Assembly (NCBI RefSeq): GCF_946885725.1
Contig: NZ_CAMPGZ010000148.1
Coordinates: 1 to 10,784, forward strand
Length of the DNA: 10,784 bases
Direction of reading: 5' to 3'
From: an uncultured Nocardioides sp.
GTDB lineage: Bacteria > Actinomycetota > Actinomycetes > Propionibacteriales > Nocardioidaceae
The notes under the pieces: generated by a model
What the model saw: the letters and a program-made list of their open reading frames with translations, nothing else
The model's database searches: none
What the model was told of the DNA's origin: nothing
Program-made: the position numbers and the translations under genes
Part shown: one piece after another, positions 1-6,181 of the stretch
Layout: each line of letters opens with the position of its first letter
Position numbering within the stretch: the first letter of the stretch is position 1

Positions 1-321
1 CTCGTCGGCGTCCGTGACGTCGTCGACAAGGAGGGTCTGGACCGCGTCTTCGACGTGCTCCGCGCCGCGCACACCGAGGAGCCGACCAACTGGTCGCGCC
101 GCTACAAGGCCAACCTCGAGAAGCTGCACTCCGGCGACGTCATGAAGGTCGCCGAGGTCGTCCGCGACCTGTGGCGCCGCGAGCGTGACCGTGGTCTGAG
201 CGCCGGCGAGAAGCGGATGCTGGCCAAGGCGCGCCAGATCCTCGTCTCCGAGCTTGCGCTGGCCGAGCACACCAACGAGGACAAGGCCGAGGCGCTCCTC
301 GACGAGGTGCTCGCCTCCTGA
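1..321 (+). CDS. carD: CarD family transcriptional regulator, C-terminal part (5' end outside window)
   Basis: The open frame enters at base 1 and ends at TGA 319-321, giving 106 residues of a C-terminal domain. CarD binds the RNA polymerase beta subunit through an N-terminal RID domain, which lies outside the window, and stabilises open complexes at rRNA and many housekeeping promoters. What is visible is the helical DNA-contacting domain: an [13 protein letters not shown] segment, a [17 protein letters not shown] helix, and the very conserved [20 protein letters not shown] stretch followed by an [12 protein letters not shown] end. This ending is almost invariant in actinobacteria. A strong hairpin follows, so the gene probably ends its own transcription unit. 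In many actinobacteria carD is followed by ispD and ispF; here a flavin reductase gene and an IspD-like gene follow instead. Confidence 0.95.
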   Translation, partial: LVGVRDVVDKEGLDRVFDVLRAAHTEEPTNWSRRYKANLEKLHSGDVMKVAEVVRDLWRRERDRGLSAGEKRMLAKARQILVSELALAEHTNEDKAEALLDEVLAS

Positions 322-365
322 GCCGAGGCCCCGCCTCAACGCTCTTCAGCTACAACGAAACAGCT

Positions 366-409
366 CGACGCCCCCGGACCGGTCACGGTCCCGGGGGCGT
401 CGTACTTTC
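366..409 (+). terminator. Rho-independent-type terminator after carD
   Basis: The left arm at 366-380 (CGACGCCCCCGGACC) pairs with 387-402 with a single bulged C, leaving a six-base loop (381-386). The sequence TACTTTCT follows. It lies 45 bases after the carD stop and is the only strong hairpin between carD and the next gene. Confidence 0.8.
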
Positions 410-452
410 TGGGCCGTGTTCCGAGGGCCGAGCCACGACTGGCGTCATCTAG

Positions 453-471
453 TTAGGTAAGGCTAACCTGC
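453..471 (+). promoter_or_regulatory. DtxR/IdeR-type iron box overlapping a -10 element
   Basis: The sequence TTAGGTAAGGCTAACCTGC matches the 19-bp iron-box consensus TWAGGTWAGSCTWACCTWA at 17 of 19 positions. It ends five bases before the ATG at 477. Inside it, TAACCT (464-469) fits the actinobacterial TANNNT -10 pattern and sits seven bases before the ATG, which would give a leaderless or nearly leaderless mRNA. Iron-loaded repressor bound here would cover the -10 element and the start site, which fits repression of siderophore-iron use when iron is plentiful. Confidence 0.85.
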
Positions 472-476
472 TCGGC

Positions 477-1394
477 ATGACAGCTGTCGCCGCCGTCGAG
501 ACGCCCGTCTGGCGCTTCTACCGCGTGACCGTCGCCGCGGTCCGCCGGCTGAGCCCGAGCTTCGTGAGGATCACGCTGACCGGTCCGGAGCTCGACGAGT
601 TCGCCGACAACGGCTACGACCAGCGGTTCAAGCTGCTGCTGCCCGCACCCGACGGCGGCTTCGCGCACCTCGCCGAGGGCGGCGGGTCGGCGAGCTGGTA
701 CGCCGAGTGGCGGCAGCTCCCCGCCCGCCGGCGCCCGCCGATCCGCACCTACACCGTGCGCGGCGTCCGCCCCGCGCGGCGCGAGGTCGACTTCGACATG
801 GTGCTGCACGGGCACACCGGTCCGGCGTCACGCTTCGCTCTGCGGGCGAAGGTCGGCGACGAGGTCATGGTGATGGGCCCCAACAGCCGGTACGACGGAC
901 GCCACGGAGGCCTCGAGTTCCGCCCGCCCGCGGGCCACGTCGGGCCGACGCTGCTCGTGGGCGACGAGACCGCCGTTCCCGCCGTGCTCTCGATCGTCGA
1001 GCGACTGCCCGCCGACGCGTACGGCGAGGTCGTGCTCGAGGTCCCTGACGCGCTCGACATCACCGACGCGCCGGCACCCGTCGGCCTGCGGATGACCTGG
1101 CTGGTGCGCCAGGACGGCGCGTCCGGCCTTCCCCGGGGCGTTCGCGCCGCGCTGGACCGGATGGGCGTGATCGCTCCTGCGGTTGCGGATGCGGGCGACC
1201 TCGCTGACGTGGCCGGCGACGAGCCGCTCTGGGACGTGCCGGAGGACGCCCGCCCGTCCGGGCTGTACGCGTGGCTCGCCGGTGAGTCGACGGTCATCAC
1301 CGGGCTGCGCCGGCACCTGGTCCGCGACCGCGGCGTCGACCGCCGGGGTGTGGCGTTCATGGGCTACTGGAAGGCCGGCCGCCCCGAGTGCTGA
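477..1394 (+). CDS. Siderophore-interacting protein (ViuB/SIP-type FAD-dependent ferric-siderophore reductase)
   Basis: The 305-residue protein belongs to the SIP family of cytoplasmic flavoenzymes, which reduce imported ferric-siderophores to release iron. An N-terminal FAD-binding beta-barrel carries RTYTVR at residues 90-95, the flavin-binding R-x-Y-T/S motif, and HGHTGPAS at 111-118. The NAD(P)H domain begins near 158 with LLVGDETAVPA (160-170) and ends with the family signature LAGES (267-271) and GYWKAG (296-301). Length is normal for the family. ATG 477 is chosen because the family's typical N-terminal strand (FYRVTVAAVRRLSPS) starts at residue 14. No Shine-Dalgarno lies at a normal distance, which agrees with the leaderless promoter inferred just upstream. 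The iron box there indicates DtxR/IdeR control. No siderophore transporter or biosynthesis gene is adjacent, so the partner siderophore is unknown. Confidence 0.93.
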   Translation: MTAVAAVETPVWRFYRVTVAAVRRLSPSFVRITLTGPELDEFADNGYDQRFKLLLPAPDGGFAHLAEGGGSASWYAEWRQLPARRRPPIRTYTVRGVRPARREVDFDMVLHGHTGPASRFALRAKVGDEVMVMGPNSRYDGRHGGLEFRPPAGHVGPTLLVGDETAVPAVLSIVERLPADAYGEVVLEVPDALDITDAPAPVGLRMTWLVRQDGASGLPRGVRAALDRMGVIAPAVADAGDLADVAGDEPLWDVPEDARPSGLYAWLAGESTVITGLRRHLVRDRGVDRRGVAFMGYWKAGRPEC

Positions 1395-1405
1395 GCGTCC
1401 CGCTG

Positions 1406-1429
1406 TAGCCTGACCGGCACCTGTCAGGC
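1406..1429 (+). promoter_or_regulatory. Candidate -10 element and 7-bp inverted repeat upstream of the IspD-like gene
   Basis: TAGCCT (1406-1411) fits the TANNNT -10 pattern. It overlaps an inverted repeat, GCCTGAC (1408-1414) and GTCAGGC (1423-1429), with an eight-base spacer. The repeat could be an operator or a weak hairpin after the upstream gene. No convincing -35 element is visible. Confidence 0.35.
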
Positions 1430-1443
1430 GAGCGGCGAGGAGC

Positions 1444-2064
1444 ATGAACGACGTGGGCGTTGCCGTCGGTGTCGTGCCGCTCGAGGCGCGTGGGACCTTG
1501 CCGCTGGCCGAGCTCCACGGCGAGCCGATGTTCCTCCACCCCGTCCGCGCGCTGCTCCGCTCCGGCGGCCTCGACCGCGTCGTCGTCACCGCCGACGACC
1601 CGTCCGCGGCGACGCCGTACCTCCCGCGTCGGCTGCACGTCGACGTACTCACGGCCCAAGAATTCTGGGCCGGCGTCGACCAGACCGTCGTGCTCGCCGA
1701 CCCGCTCTGCCCGCTGCTGCCTGCGGACTTCGTCGCCCGCGTCGTCGAGGAGGCGGCCGGCAGCGCGGTGGCGGGCTACCGCCCCGTGACCGACACCGTG
1801 AAGACCGTCGTCGACCAGCGCATCACCGGCACCCTCGACCGCGACCGTCTGGCGGTCGTCGCTTCACCTGTGGTGGTCCCGGCCGCCCTGGCGAAGCAGC
1901 GTCCGCCCGTCGACGACTTCGCCCGGCTCGCCGCCTGGCTGCGCGAGCGCGGCGACCTCCGCCTGGTGAAAGCGCCCTCGATGGCCCGCCGCGTCGGCGA
2001 CGAGTCCGCCCTCCGCGTGCTCGAGTGCCTCGACGAGCTCGCGCATCGCGTCCAGGAAGCCTGA
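1444..2064 (+). CDS. Degenerate IspD-family (MEP cytidylyltransferase-like) protein
   Basis: The 206-residue protein has the IspD nucleotidyltransferase fold but lacks key parts. The N-terminal strand VGVVPLEARGTLPLAEL runs where IspD normally has the CTP-binding loop A-A-G-x-G-x-R-x-G and a catalytic Lys; that loop is deleted. The substrate motif HDAARP is replaced by LADPLCP (84-90). In contrast the arm motif PVTDTVK (114-120) and the following LDR (131-133) are well conserved, and the C-terminal helices resemble IspD. A catalytically dead paralogue or a regulatory or partner subunit is more likely than a working MEP cytidylyltransferase. Position near carD is where actinobacterial ispD usually sits. 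GAGGAG (1437-1442) is only one base from ATG 1444, so GTG 1453, ten bases downstream of it, may be the real start. Confidence 0.75.
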   Translation: MNDVGVAVGVVPLEARGTLPLAELHGEPMFLHPVRALLRSGGLDRVVVTADDPSAATPYLPRRLHVDVLTAQEFWAGVDQTVVLADPLCPLLPADFVARVVEEAAGSAVAGYRPVTDTVKTVVDQRITGTLDRDRLAVVASPVVVPAALAKQRPPVDDFARLAAWLRERGDLRLVKAPSMARRVGDESALRVLECLDELAHRVQEA

Positions 2065-2267
2065 TCGACCGGAACCCGGGCGCTTTCCGGGACCTCCGGG
2101 GCGATGCATCAGCCCAGAAGTGACGGAGAAACACCTTTTGCTGGTACCCCGACAACCCAGCCAGCCCGTTTTCCACAGAGCTCCCCACGTGTTCCTGGCA
2201 GATCCCACGTGAAGTTTCGGCCCGGTTGCGACGGGATCCCAGCAGACGGTGGTATCCCGACAGACAC
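2065..2267. other. Convergent intergenic region with paired CCCACGTG sites
   Basis: This 203-base gap lies between convergent transcripts. It is locally less GC-rich than the genes around it. CCCACGTG occurs at 2184-2191 and again at 2204-2211, exactly 20 bases apart, each containing the palindrome CACGTG. Weak inverted repeats that could aid termination are CCCGG (2075-2079) with CCGGG (2087-2091), and CGGGAT (2232-2237) with ATCCCG (2254-2259). I see no convincing gene and no strong terminator. Confidence 0.4.
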
Positions 2268-2576
2268 CTACCGCCGCACCAACGACCAGAACTCCCGGGC
2301 GAACTTCACGGGCTGGCGCAGGACGGCGCGCGGCAGCGTGGTCCAGAACCCGCGCGGGTCGCGCAGGGCGCGGTGGTAGAGGCGCTGGGGCTTCGACGCA
2401 ACCCGGTGCTCGAGATCGTGGAGGTAGGCCGGGACCAGCGCGCGCTGGGTCATCGTGAGGTGGTGGCCGCAGCGGGTGCAGCGGGCGGACTCCAGCAGGC
2501 GACCGGCGTAGTGCAGCTCGTGCTCAGTGACCAGCTCGCACCGCTCGCAGGCGAGGTCGGCGTGCTCGACGGTCAT
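2268..2576 (-). CDS. Small zinc-ribbon protein of unknown function
   Basis: This is a 102-residue protein with two CxxC knuckles, C10/C13 and C33/C36, in the arrangement of a zinc ribbon. A basic segment rich in Arg, Tyr and Leu and an aromatic C-terminus follow. There is no signal peptide or membrane helix. Its ATG overlaps the TGA of the upstream cytidylyltransferase gene (ATGA, 2573-2576), so translation is probably coupled and the two products may work together. A GAGGGG lies about nine bases before the ATG. Small actinobacterial proteins of this look carry uninformative names such as 'bh protein', as far as I recall. Function is not known; a metal-binding scaffold or nucleic-acid-binding role is possible but not shown. 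Confidence 0.8.
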   Translation of the reverse strand: MTVEHADLACERCELVTEHELHYAGRLLESARCTRCGHHLTMTQRALVPAYLHDLEHRVASKPQRLYHRALRDPRGFWTTLPRAVLRQPVKFAREFWSLVRR

Positions 2577-3358
2577 CGCGGCTCAGCCCCTCGATGACGG
2601 TGGCGTGTCCGGCCGGGGGTGGGGTGCGCGCTCTCGGAGAGGTCGTAGTCGGCCTTGGCCAGCAGCCGCTCGGCGAGGAACAGGTCCTCGGGGAAGGTGA
2701 TCTTGATGTTGCGTGCGTCGCCGGTGACGCAGTGCACCGGCACGTCCGTGTAGCGCTCGACGCAGCTGGCCGTGTCGGTGCCGACAAAGCCCTCGGCGTC
2801 GGCAGCGGTGTACGCCGACAGCAGGGGAGCGGCACGGAACGCCTGCGGCGTCTGTACGGCGACGGTGCGGTCTAGAACCTCGGCGCCGTCGTCGTGCAGC
2901 GGCGTCAGGGCCGGCTGGTCGATGACCGGCAGAGAGCCGCCGTGGGTCGCGGCAGCCTCGATGACGTCGCGGAAGAGCGCCGCCGAGGCCAGGGGACGCG
3001 CCGCGTCGTGGATCACCACCACGTCGGTCTCACCACCCTCGATCGCGGGGCGCAGCGCGCACAGCGCTCGCCACTCCGACTCGTGCCGGGACGCACCACC
3101 GGTCACGACCGTGACCGAGGTGTCGGGCAGCTCGCGTGCGAGCGTCGCGCGCACCGACTCCTGGTCGCCCTCGCGGATGACCAGCACCACGTGGCTGACG
3201 TTCGGCAGCGTCGTGGCCCACCGGATCGACCAGGTGAACACCCGGCGCCCGGCGAGCGGGAGCAGCACCTTGTTGGTGTCGTGCCCGACCCGACGCCCCT
3301 CGCCGGCCGCCAGCATCACCAGCGCCGCACGCGGTGAGGCCTGAGCGGTCGGGGACAC
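2573..3358 (-). CDS. ispD: IspD/TarI-family cytidylyltransferase
   Basis: The 261-residue protein transfers CMP from CTP to a polyol phosphate; in IspD this is 2-C-methyl-D-erythritol 4-phosphate (MEP) of the non-mevalonate isoprenoid pathway. Visible motifs are the CTP loop AAGEGRRVG (17-25) with Lys30, HDAARP (117-122), LDRT (162-165), QTPQAF (169-174), TD (194-195) and NIKIT (217-221) near the C-terminus. The IspD arm motif [P-V-x-D-T-x-K] is not kept: PVIDQPA (144-150) replaces it, so the substrate may differ, or the activity may need a partner. GTG 3358 is chosen because the family N-terminus starts there and TACGGT lies six bases upstream as a leaderless -10 element. The open frame extends upstream to an ATG at 3472, but that would cross the terminator and the preceding gene. 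A C-terminal tail rich in Arg and His (about 240-261) is extra. Its stop overlaps the next start. Confidence 0.82.
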   Translation of the reverse strand: MSPTAQASPRAALVMLAAGEGRRVGHDTNKVLLPLAGRRVFTWSIRWATTLPNVSHVVLVIREGDQESVRATLARELPDTSVTVVTGGASRHESEWRALCALRPAIEGGETDVVVIHDAARPLASAALFRDVIEAAATHGGSLPVIDQPALTPLHDDGAEVLDRTVAVQTPQAFRAAPLLSAYTAADAEGFVGTDTASCVERYTDVPVHCVTGDARNIKITFPEDLFLAERLLAKADYDLSESAHPTPGRTRHRHRGAEPR

Positions 3359-3364
3359 GCGGCA

Positions 3365-3370
3365 ACCGTA
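3365..3370 (-). promoter_or_regulatory. Candidate leaderless -10 element of the cytidylyltransferase gene
   Basis: Read on the - strand this is TACGGT, fitting TANNNT, with exactly six bases (3364-3359) before the GTG start at 3358. No Shine-Dalgarno precedes the GTG. The element starts four bases after the terminator stem on the - strand, so the gene seems to be transcribed independently of the upstream operon. Confidence 0.5.
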
Positions 3371-3373
3371 ACG

Positions 3374-3408
3374 GCAGACCCCGGCCACCGAGGGTGGCCG
3401 GGGTCTGC
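3374..3408 (-). terminator. Perfect 16-bp hairpin ending the PTS/oxidoreductase operon
   Basis: Bases 3374-3389 and 3393-3408 form an uninterrupted 16-bp inverted repeat with a three-base loop (3390-3392). It lies 20 bases beyond the stop of the oxidoreductase gene. There is no clear T-run, as is common in high-GC actinobacteria. It is the strongest hairpin I found in the window and should separate the operon from the cytidylyltransferase gene. Confidence 0.85.
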
Positions 3409-3428
3409 GCGCTCGCGGGGTGCATGGC

Positions 3429-4751
3429 TCAGCGGCGGACCAGCGCCGCCAGGTCGTCGAGGGACGGGACACCGGTCTCCGCCATCGCGTCCTGCATCCG
3501 GCGCAGCTCGACGATCGTGGACGTCTCGTCGAGCTCTACGTCGTCGTAGGTGAGCAGGTGGTCGACCGGCACGTCGCGCTTGAGCGTCGCGCCGGCGAGC
3601 ACCCCGAGAGGTACGGCGCCGTCCCGGGCGAAGTCGGCGGCGTCGTCGATCAGGCCGCGGACCATCGTGCCGCCGACACCGTCGATCTTCTCGCCCGCCC
3701 GCAAGGGGCGCTTGCTCCTCGCGCCGACCTCGGCCGTCCAGTGCTCGGCGACCAACGACGGACGGTTGTCGAGCGCCATCTCGCACACCGTGAGCGGAGC
3801 CTCGATGCTGGCGAGGTGGTAGGGCCGGTAGAGCGAGAAGTACGGACCGTCGCCCATCTGCAGGTAGGTCATCTCGTGGTTGACGTACGGGTCGTCGGTG
3901 CGCACGACCACGAAGACGCCGGGCGCCACCGGACCGGTGCAGTAGTCGACGACGCCCGCCCGGTCGAGCACACCGCCGTCCTCCTTGAGGGCGAAGGTCT
4001 TGTGCAACTCGGGCACTGACGAGGGCGGACCGTGCATGCCGCGCGTGCTGACGCCGAGACCGGTCGTGTTGGCCAGCGCGGCCATCTCGATCATGGCCTT
4101 GGAGCCGTCGACGAACGAGCACAGCATCTTCGGGTTCATCTGCTTGGCCCGGGCACGCGCGGCGAGCGACTCGGGGGTCGCGTAGACGTCGAGCGGGTTG
4201 TTCTTGCCCTTGCCGGCACAGACGACGTCGAAGGACAGGTCTCGCGCGTAGTCGACCAGGATCTTGGTCTCGACCGGTTCGTCACCCCGGCACACGGAGT
4301 AGATGGAGCCGGTCTTCTCGGCCACCACCTTCATCAGCGCGCCGACGGTGACGTCGGACTCGACGTTGAGCGTGGCCAGGCCCTTGCCACTGAGCAGCGA
4401 CTCCAGCGCGACCCGTGCGCCGACGTCGGGAATCCCGGTCGCCTCGACGACGACGTCGAGGGGCAGTGCCCCGAGCTCGTCGATCCCGCCGAGGGCGACC
4501 GATCCGCCGTCCTCGATCACCTTCACGGCCGCGTCCGTGGTGGCGGCCTGCGCCGGGGAGATGCCGGACTGGGTCAGCGCCTCCTCCGCCCGTTCACGTT
4601 GTACGTCGAGCACGGCGGACAACGTGATGCCGGGCATCCGGAGCAGCTGGGCAGCGAAGCCGCGACCCATCTGCCCGGCGCCGACCAGGCCGACCCGCAG
4701 CGGGCGGCCGACCTCGAGCTCGCGGGCCTTCAACCGCGCCCGGTAGCTCAT
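3429..4751 (-). CDS. Homoserine dehydrogenase-like NAD(P)-dependent oxidoreductase with C-terminal SAF domain (COG4091/DRL-type)
   Basis: The 440-residue protein has an N-terminal Rossmann domain with GAGQMG at residues 24-29, a central homoserine-dehydrogenase-like catalytic region (conserved AGKGKNNPLDVY, 179-190) and a C-terminal SAF domain (about 345-408, from RPLRAGE to PVDHLL). This is the architecture of COG4091, the family that includes Brucella DRL, a DXR-like enzyme shown to make MEP from 1-deoxy-D-xylulose 5-phosphate. Many relatives are uncharacterised, so reductoisomerase activity here is an inference. It is the only dehydrogenase in the PTS operon; the usual SrlD-type sorbitol-6-phosphate dehydrogenase is absent, so it probably acts on the imported polyol phosphate. 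Its ATG overlaps the EIIA stop (ATGA, 4748-4751) and GGAGGTGA lies upstream at good spacing. A strong terminator follows. True homoserine dehydrogenase activity is unlikely in this context. Confidence 0.82.
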   Translation of the reverse strand: MSYRARLKARELEVGRPLRVGLVGAGQMGRGFAAQLLRMPGITLSAVLDVQRERAEEALTQSGISPAQAATTDAAVKVIEDGGSVALGGIDELGALPLDVVVEATGIPDVGARVALESLLSGKGLATLNVESDVTVGALMKVVAEKTGSIYSVCRGDEPVETKILVDYARDLSFDVVCAGKGKNNPLDVYATPESLAARARAKQMNPKMLCSFVDGSKAMIEMAALANTTGLGVSTRGMHGPPSSVPELHKTFALKEDGGVLDRAGVVDYCTGPVAPGVFVVVRTDDPYVNHEMTYLQMGDGPYFSLYRPYHLASIEAPLTVCEMALDNRPSLVAEHWTAEVGARSKRPLRAGEKIDGVGGTMVRGLIDDAADFARDGAVPLGVLAGATLKRDVPVDHLLTYDDVELDETSTIVELRRMQDAMAETGVPSLDDLAALVRR

Positions 4752-5158
4752 GTCGTCACCTCCGTCGCGGCGCCGCCCCGGACGATCCGGATCGTGTCGC
4801 CTACCTTCAGGAGGGGGAGCGGCTGCACCTCGACGCAGACGTCCCCCGGCAGTCGGGGGTCGGTGAGGCCGTCGGCCTTGAGATCGAGGTGTCCCAGGTT
4901 GAGCAGGTTGTCCCGGACCACCTCGCCGACGGCGAGGATCTCCAGGGACCGGCCGCCGAGGACGATCGCGTCACCGGGACGCGGTCCTTCCTCGGCCACC
5001 GTCGCCCGGTGCTGCACGGACATCTCGTGCAGCTCCTTCGGCGCGTCGGCGCCGAAGAAGATGAGCATGCCGTGGTCGAGGAAGGCCTCGACCTGGCCGC
5101 CCACCCCGGTGACGGTGCTCTCGTAGAGGACACGCGTCGCCGATGCGGTGTCGTTCAT
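4748..5158 (-). CDS. srlB: PTS glucitol/sorbitol-type EIIA component
   Basis: The 136-residue cytoplasmic protein receives phosphate from HPr and passes it to EIIB. It aligns along its length with E. coli SrlB/GutB: MLIFF (31-35), AP-x-x-L (39-43), the acceptor His50 (aligned with the SrlB phospho-His43), AVGEVV (76-81 region), NL-x-x-LGH, and LPGDVCVEV towards the end. The ATG at 5158 is eight bases after the EIIB stop. Longer upstream frames would overlap EIIB and have no family similarity. Only a weak GAGG lies about 14 bases upstream, so translation may depend on ribosomes finishing EIIB. The stop overlaps the next ATG by four bases. EI and HPr must be encoded elsewhere. Confidence 0.92.
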   Translation of the reverse strand: MNDTASATRVLYESTVTGVGGQVEAFLDHGMLIFFGADAPKELHEMSVQHRATVAEEGPRPGDAIVLGGRSLEILAVGEVVRDNLLNLGHLDLKADGLTDPRLPGDVCVEVQPLPLLKVGDTIRIVRGGAATEVTT

Positions 5159-5166
5159 CGTCGCGG

Positions 5167-5538
5167 TCACGCCTCTTCGACGTTCTCGGGCTTCACGCCC
5201 GACACGAAGATCTCCTCGGTGATGAAGGCCGCGAGCGGCCCCGCCGGGGACGTGGCGTGGATGTCGACGGTGGGCACCTTCTTCATCGGGTACACCCCGA
5301 CGCGGGCGGTGCCCCCGCAGTCGATGACGGCCACGGCGATCTTGTCGAACGGCGCCGAGCTCTTGAACCCGTCGAAGGCCTCGCCTCCGGTCAGCTCGGC
5401 GATCCGCTGCGCCACCGGGTGGATGCCACCCCCGGTGACCGAGTAGATCAGCGGCCTGTCGGCGGTCGGCGTGATGACCAGAGGGCCACCCCACCCGCCG
5501 CGGCCCTGGCTGACCTTGACCGACTTGTACTCGCTCAT
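5167..5538 (-). CDS. srlE: PTS glucitol/sorbitol-type EIIB domain as a separate protein (N-terminal half of SrlE/GutE)
   Basis: The 123-residue soluble protein corresponds to the N-terminal EIIB domain of SrlE: the GRGGWGGPL motif (12-20), then VIDCGGT (71-77) with phosphoryl-acceptor Cys74, VGVYP (80-84), PTVDIHAT and FVSGVKPENV at the end, which is where E. coli SrlE continues into its membrane domain. Here the chain stops (TGA 5167-5169) and the membrane domain is encoded by the gene just upstream. EIIB would accept phosphate from EIIA His50 and phosphorylate the polyol as it crosses the EIIC proteins. AGGAG about six bases before ATG 5538 supports the start. A 49-base gap separates it from the membrane-domain gene. 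Confidence 0.92.
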   Translation of the reverse strand: MSEYKSVKVSQGRGGWGGPLVITPTADRPLIYSVTGGGIHPVAQRIAELTGGEAFDGFKSSAPFDKIAVAVIDCGGTARVGVYPMKKVPTVDIHATSPAGPLAAFITEEIFVSGVKPENVEEA

Positions 5539-5587
5539 GGTTGTCTCCTCGTCTCCTGAAGTCGTGCCGGTGTCAGTCGGTGCCGCG

Positions 5588-6181
5588 TCAGCCGTTGCCG
5601 GCGTTGCTGTAGAGGCCGAAGCTGGCGAAGTACGCGATGACCACGGCCAGCGGTCCGGTGATCAGCCGCGAGAACAGCACGGCGGGTACGCCGACCTCGA
5701 CCGTCTCGGTCTCCGCCTCGCCGAGCGCGAGACCGACCGGGATGAAGTCGCAGCCGACCTGCGGGTTGATCGCGAACAGCGCGGGCAGGGCGTACTGCGG
5801 CGCGATGTCACCCTCACCGATCCGGGTGCCGAGCAGGACGCCGACGACCTGGGCGATGACCGCGCCAGGGCCGAGCACGGGAGAGAGCACCGGGATGGCG
5901 CAGAAGATGCTGATCGCCAGCAGGCCGATCAGGTTGGACGCCAGCGGCTCGATCAGGTGCGCCAGCCAGTCGCCGATACCGGTCTCGTTGATGATGCCGA
6001 TCAGCACGGCGATGAACGCCATGAACGGCAGGATGTTGCGGATGATCGTGTCGATGGAGTCGCGGCCGGCCTGGTAGAGCGTGCCGACGACGCCGCCGAC
6101 GCTGCGGCCGATGGTGACGAGGACCTTGTTGACCCCGTCCATCGCGGAGGTCTTGCCGGCGGGGGTGGTGGTGGCGCTCAT
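5588..6181 (-). CDS. srlE: PTS glucitol/sorbitol-type EIIC2 membrane domain as a separate protein (C-terminal half of SrlE/GutE)
   Basis: The 197-residue membrane protein matches the C-terminal half of SrlE: GRDSIDTIIRNILPFMAF (39-56), LSPVLGPGAVIAQVVGV (99-115), QYALPALFAIN (129-139), CDFIPVGLALGEAE (144-157) and VGVPAVLFSRLITG (163-176). About four to five hydrophobic segments are visible between residues 45 and 190. It forms the polyol channel with EIIC (SrlA). In E. coli this domain is fused behind EIIB; here it is a free-standing gene placed before EIIB, so the parts are split and their order reversed. The ATG overlaps the EIIC stop (ATGA, 6178-6181), and AAGGAG lies eight bases upstream. 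The sequence is intact and well conserved, so this is not a broken gene. Confidence 0.92.
   Translation of the reverse strand: MSATTTPAGKTSAMDGVNKVLVTIGRSVGGVVGTLYQAGRDSIDTIIRNILPFMAFIAVLIGIINETGIGDWLAHLIEPLASNLIGLLAISIFCAIPVLSPVLGPGAVIAQVVGVLLGTRIGEGDIAPQYALPALFAINPQVGCDFIPVGLALGEAETETVEVGVPAVLFSRLITGPLAVVIAYFASFGLYSNAGNG

Noticed and set aside
828..1652. 274-codon frame on the - strand over the flavin reductase gene
   Set aside because: The siderophore-interacting protein on the + strand has full-length family motifs; the reverse frame has none.
2170..2178. TTTTCCACA resembling a DnaA box
   Set aside because: Only a single match, with no cluster of boxes and no origin genes nearby; chance is sufficient.
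3359..3472. Longer start (ATG 3472) for the cytidylyltransferase
   Set aside because: It would begin inside the oxidoreductase gene and translate through the terminator hairpin. The extra residues do not resemble the family.
5539..5587. Frameshift or sequencing error splitting SrlE
   Set aside because: The C-terminal half lies upstream of the N-terminal half, so no single frameshift could join them. Each half has its own start, Shine-Dalgarno and stop.
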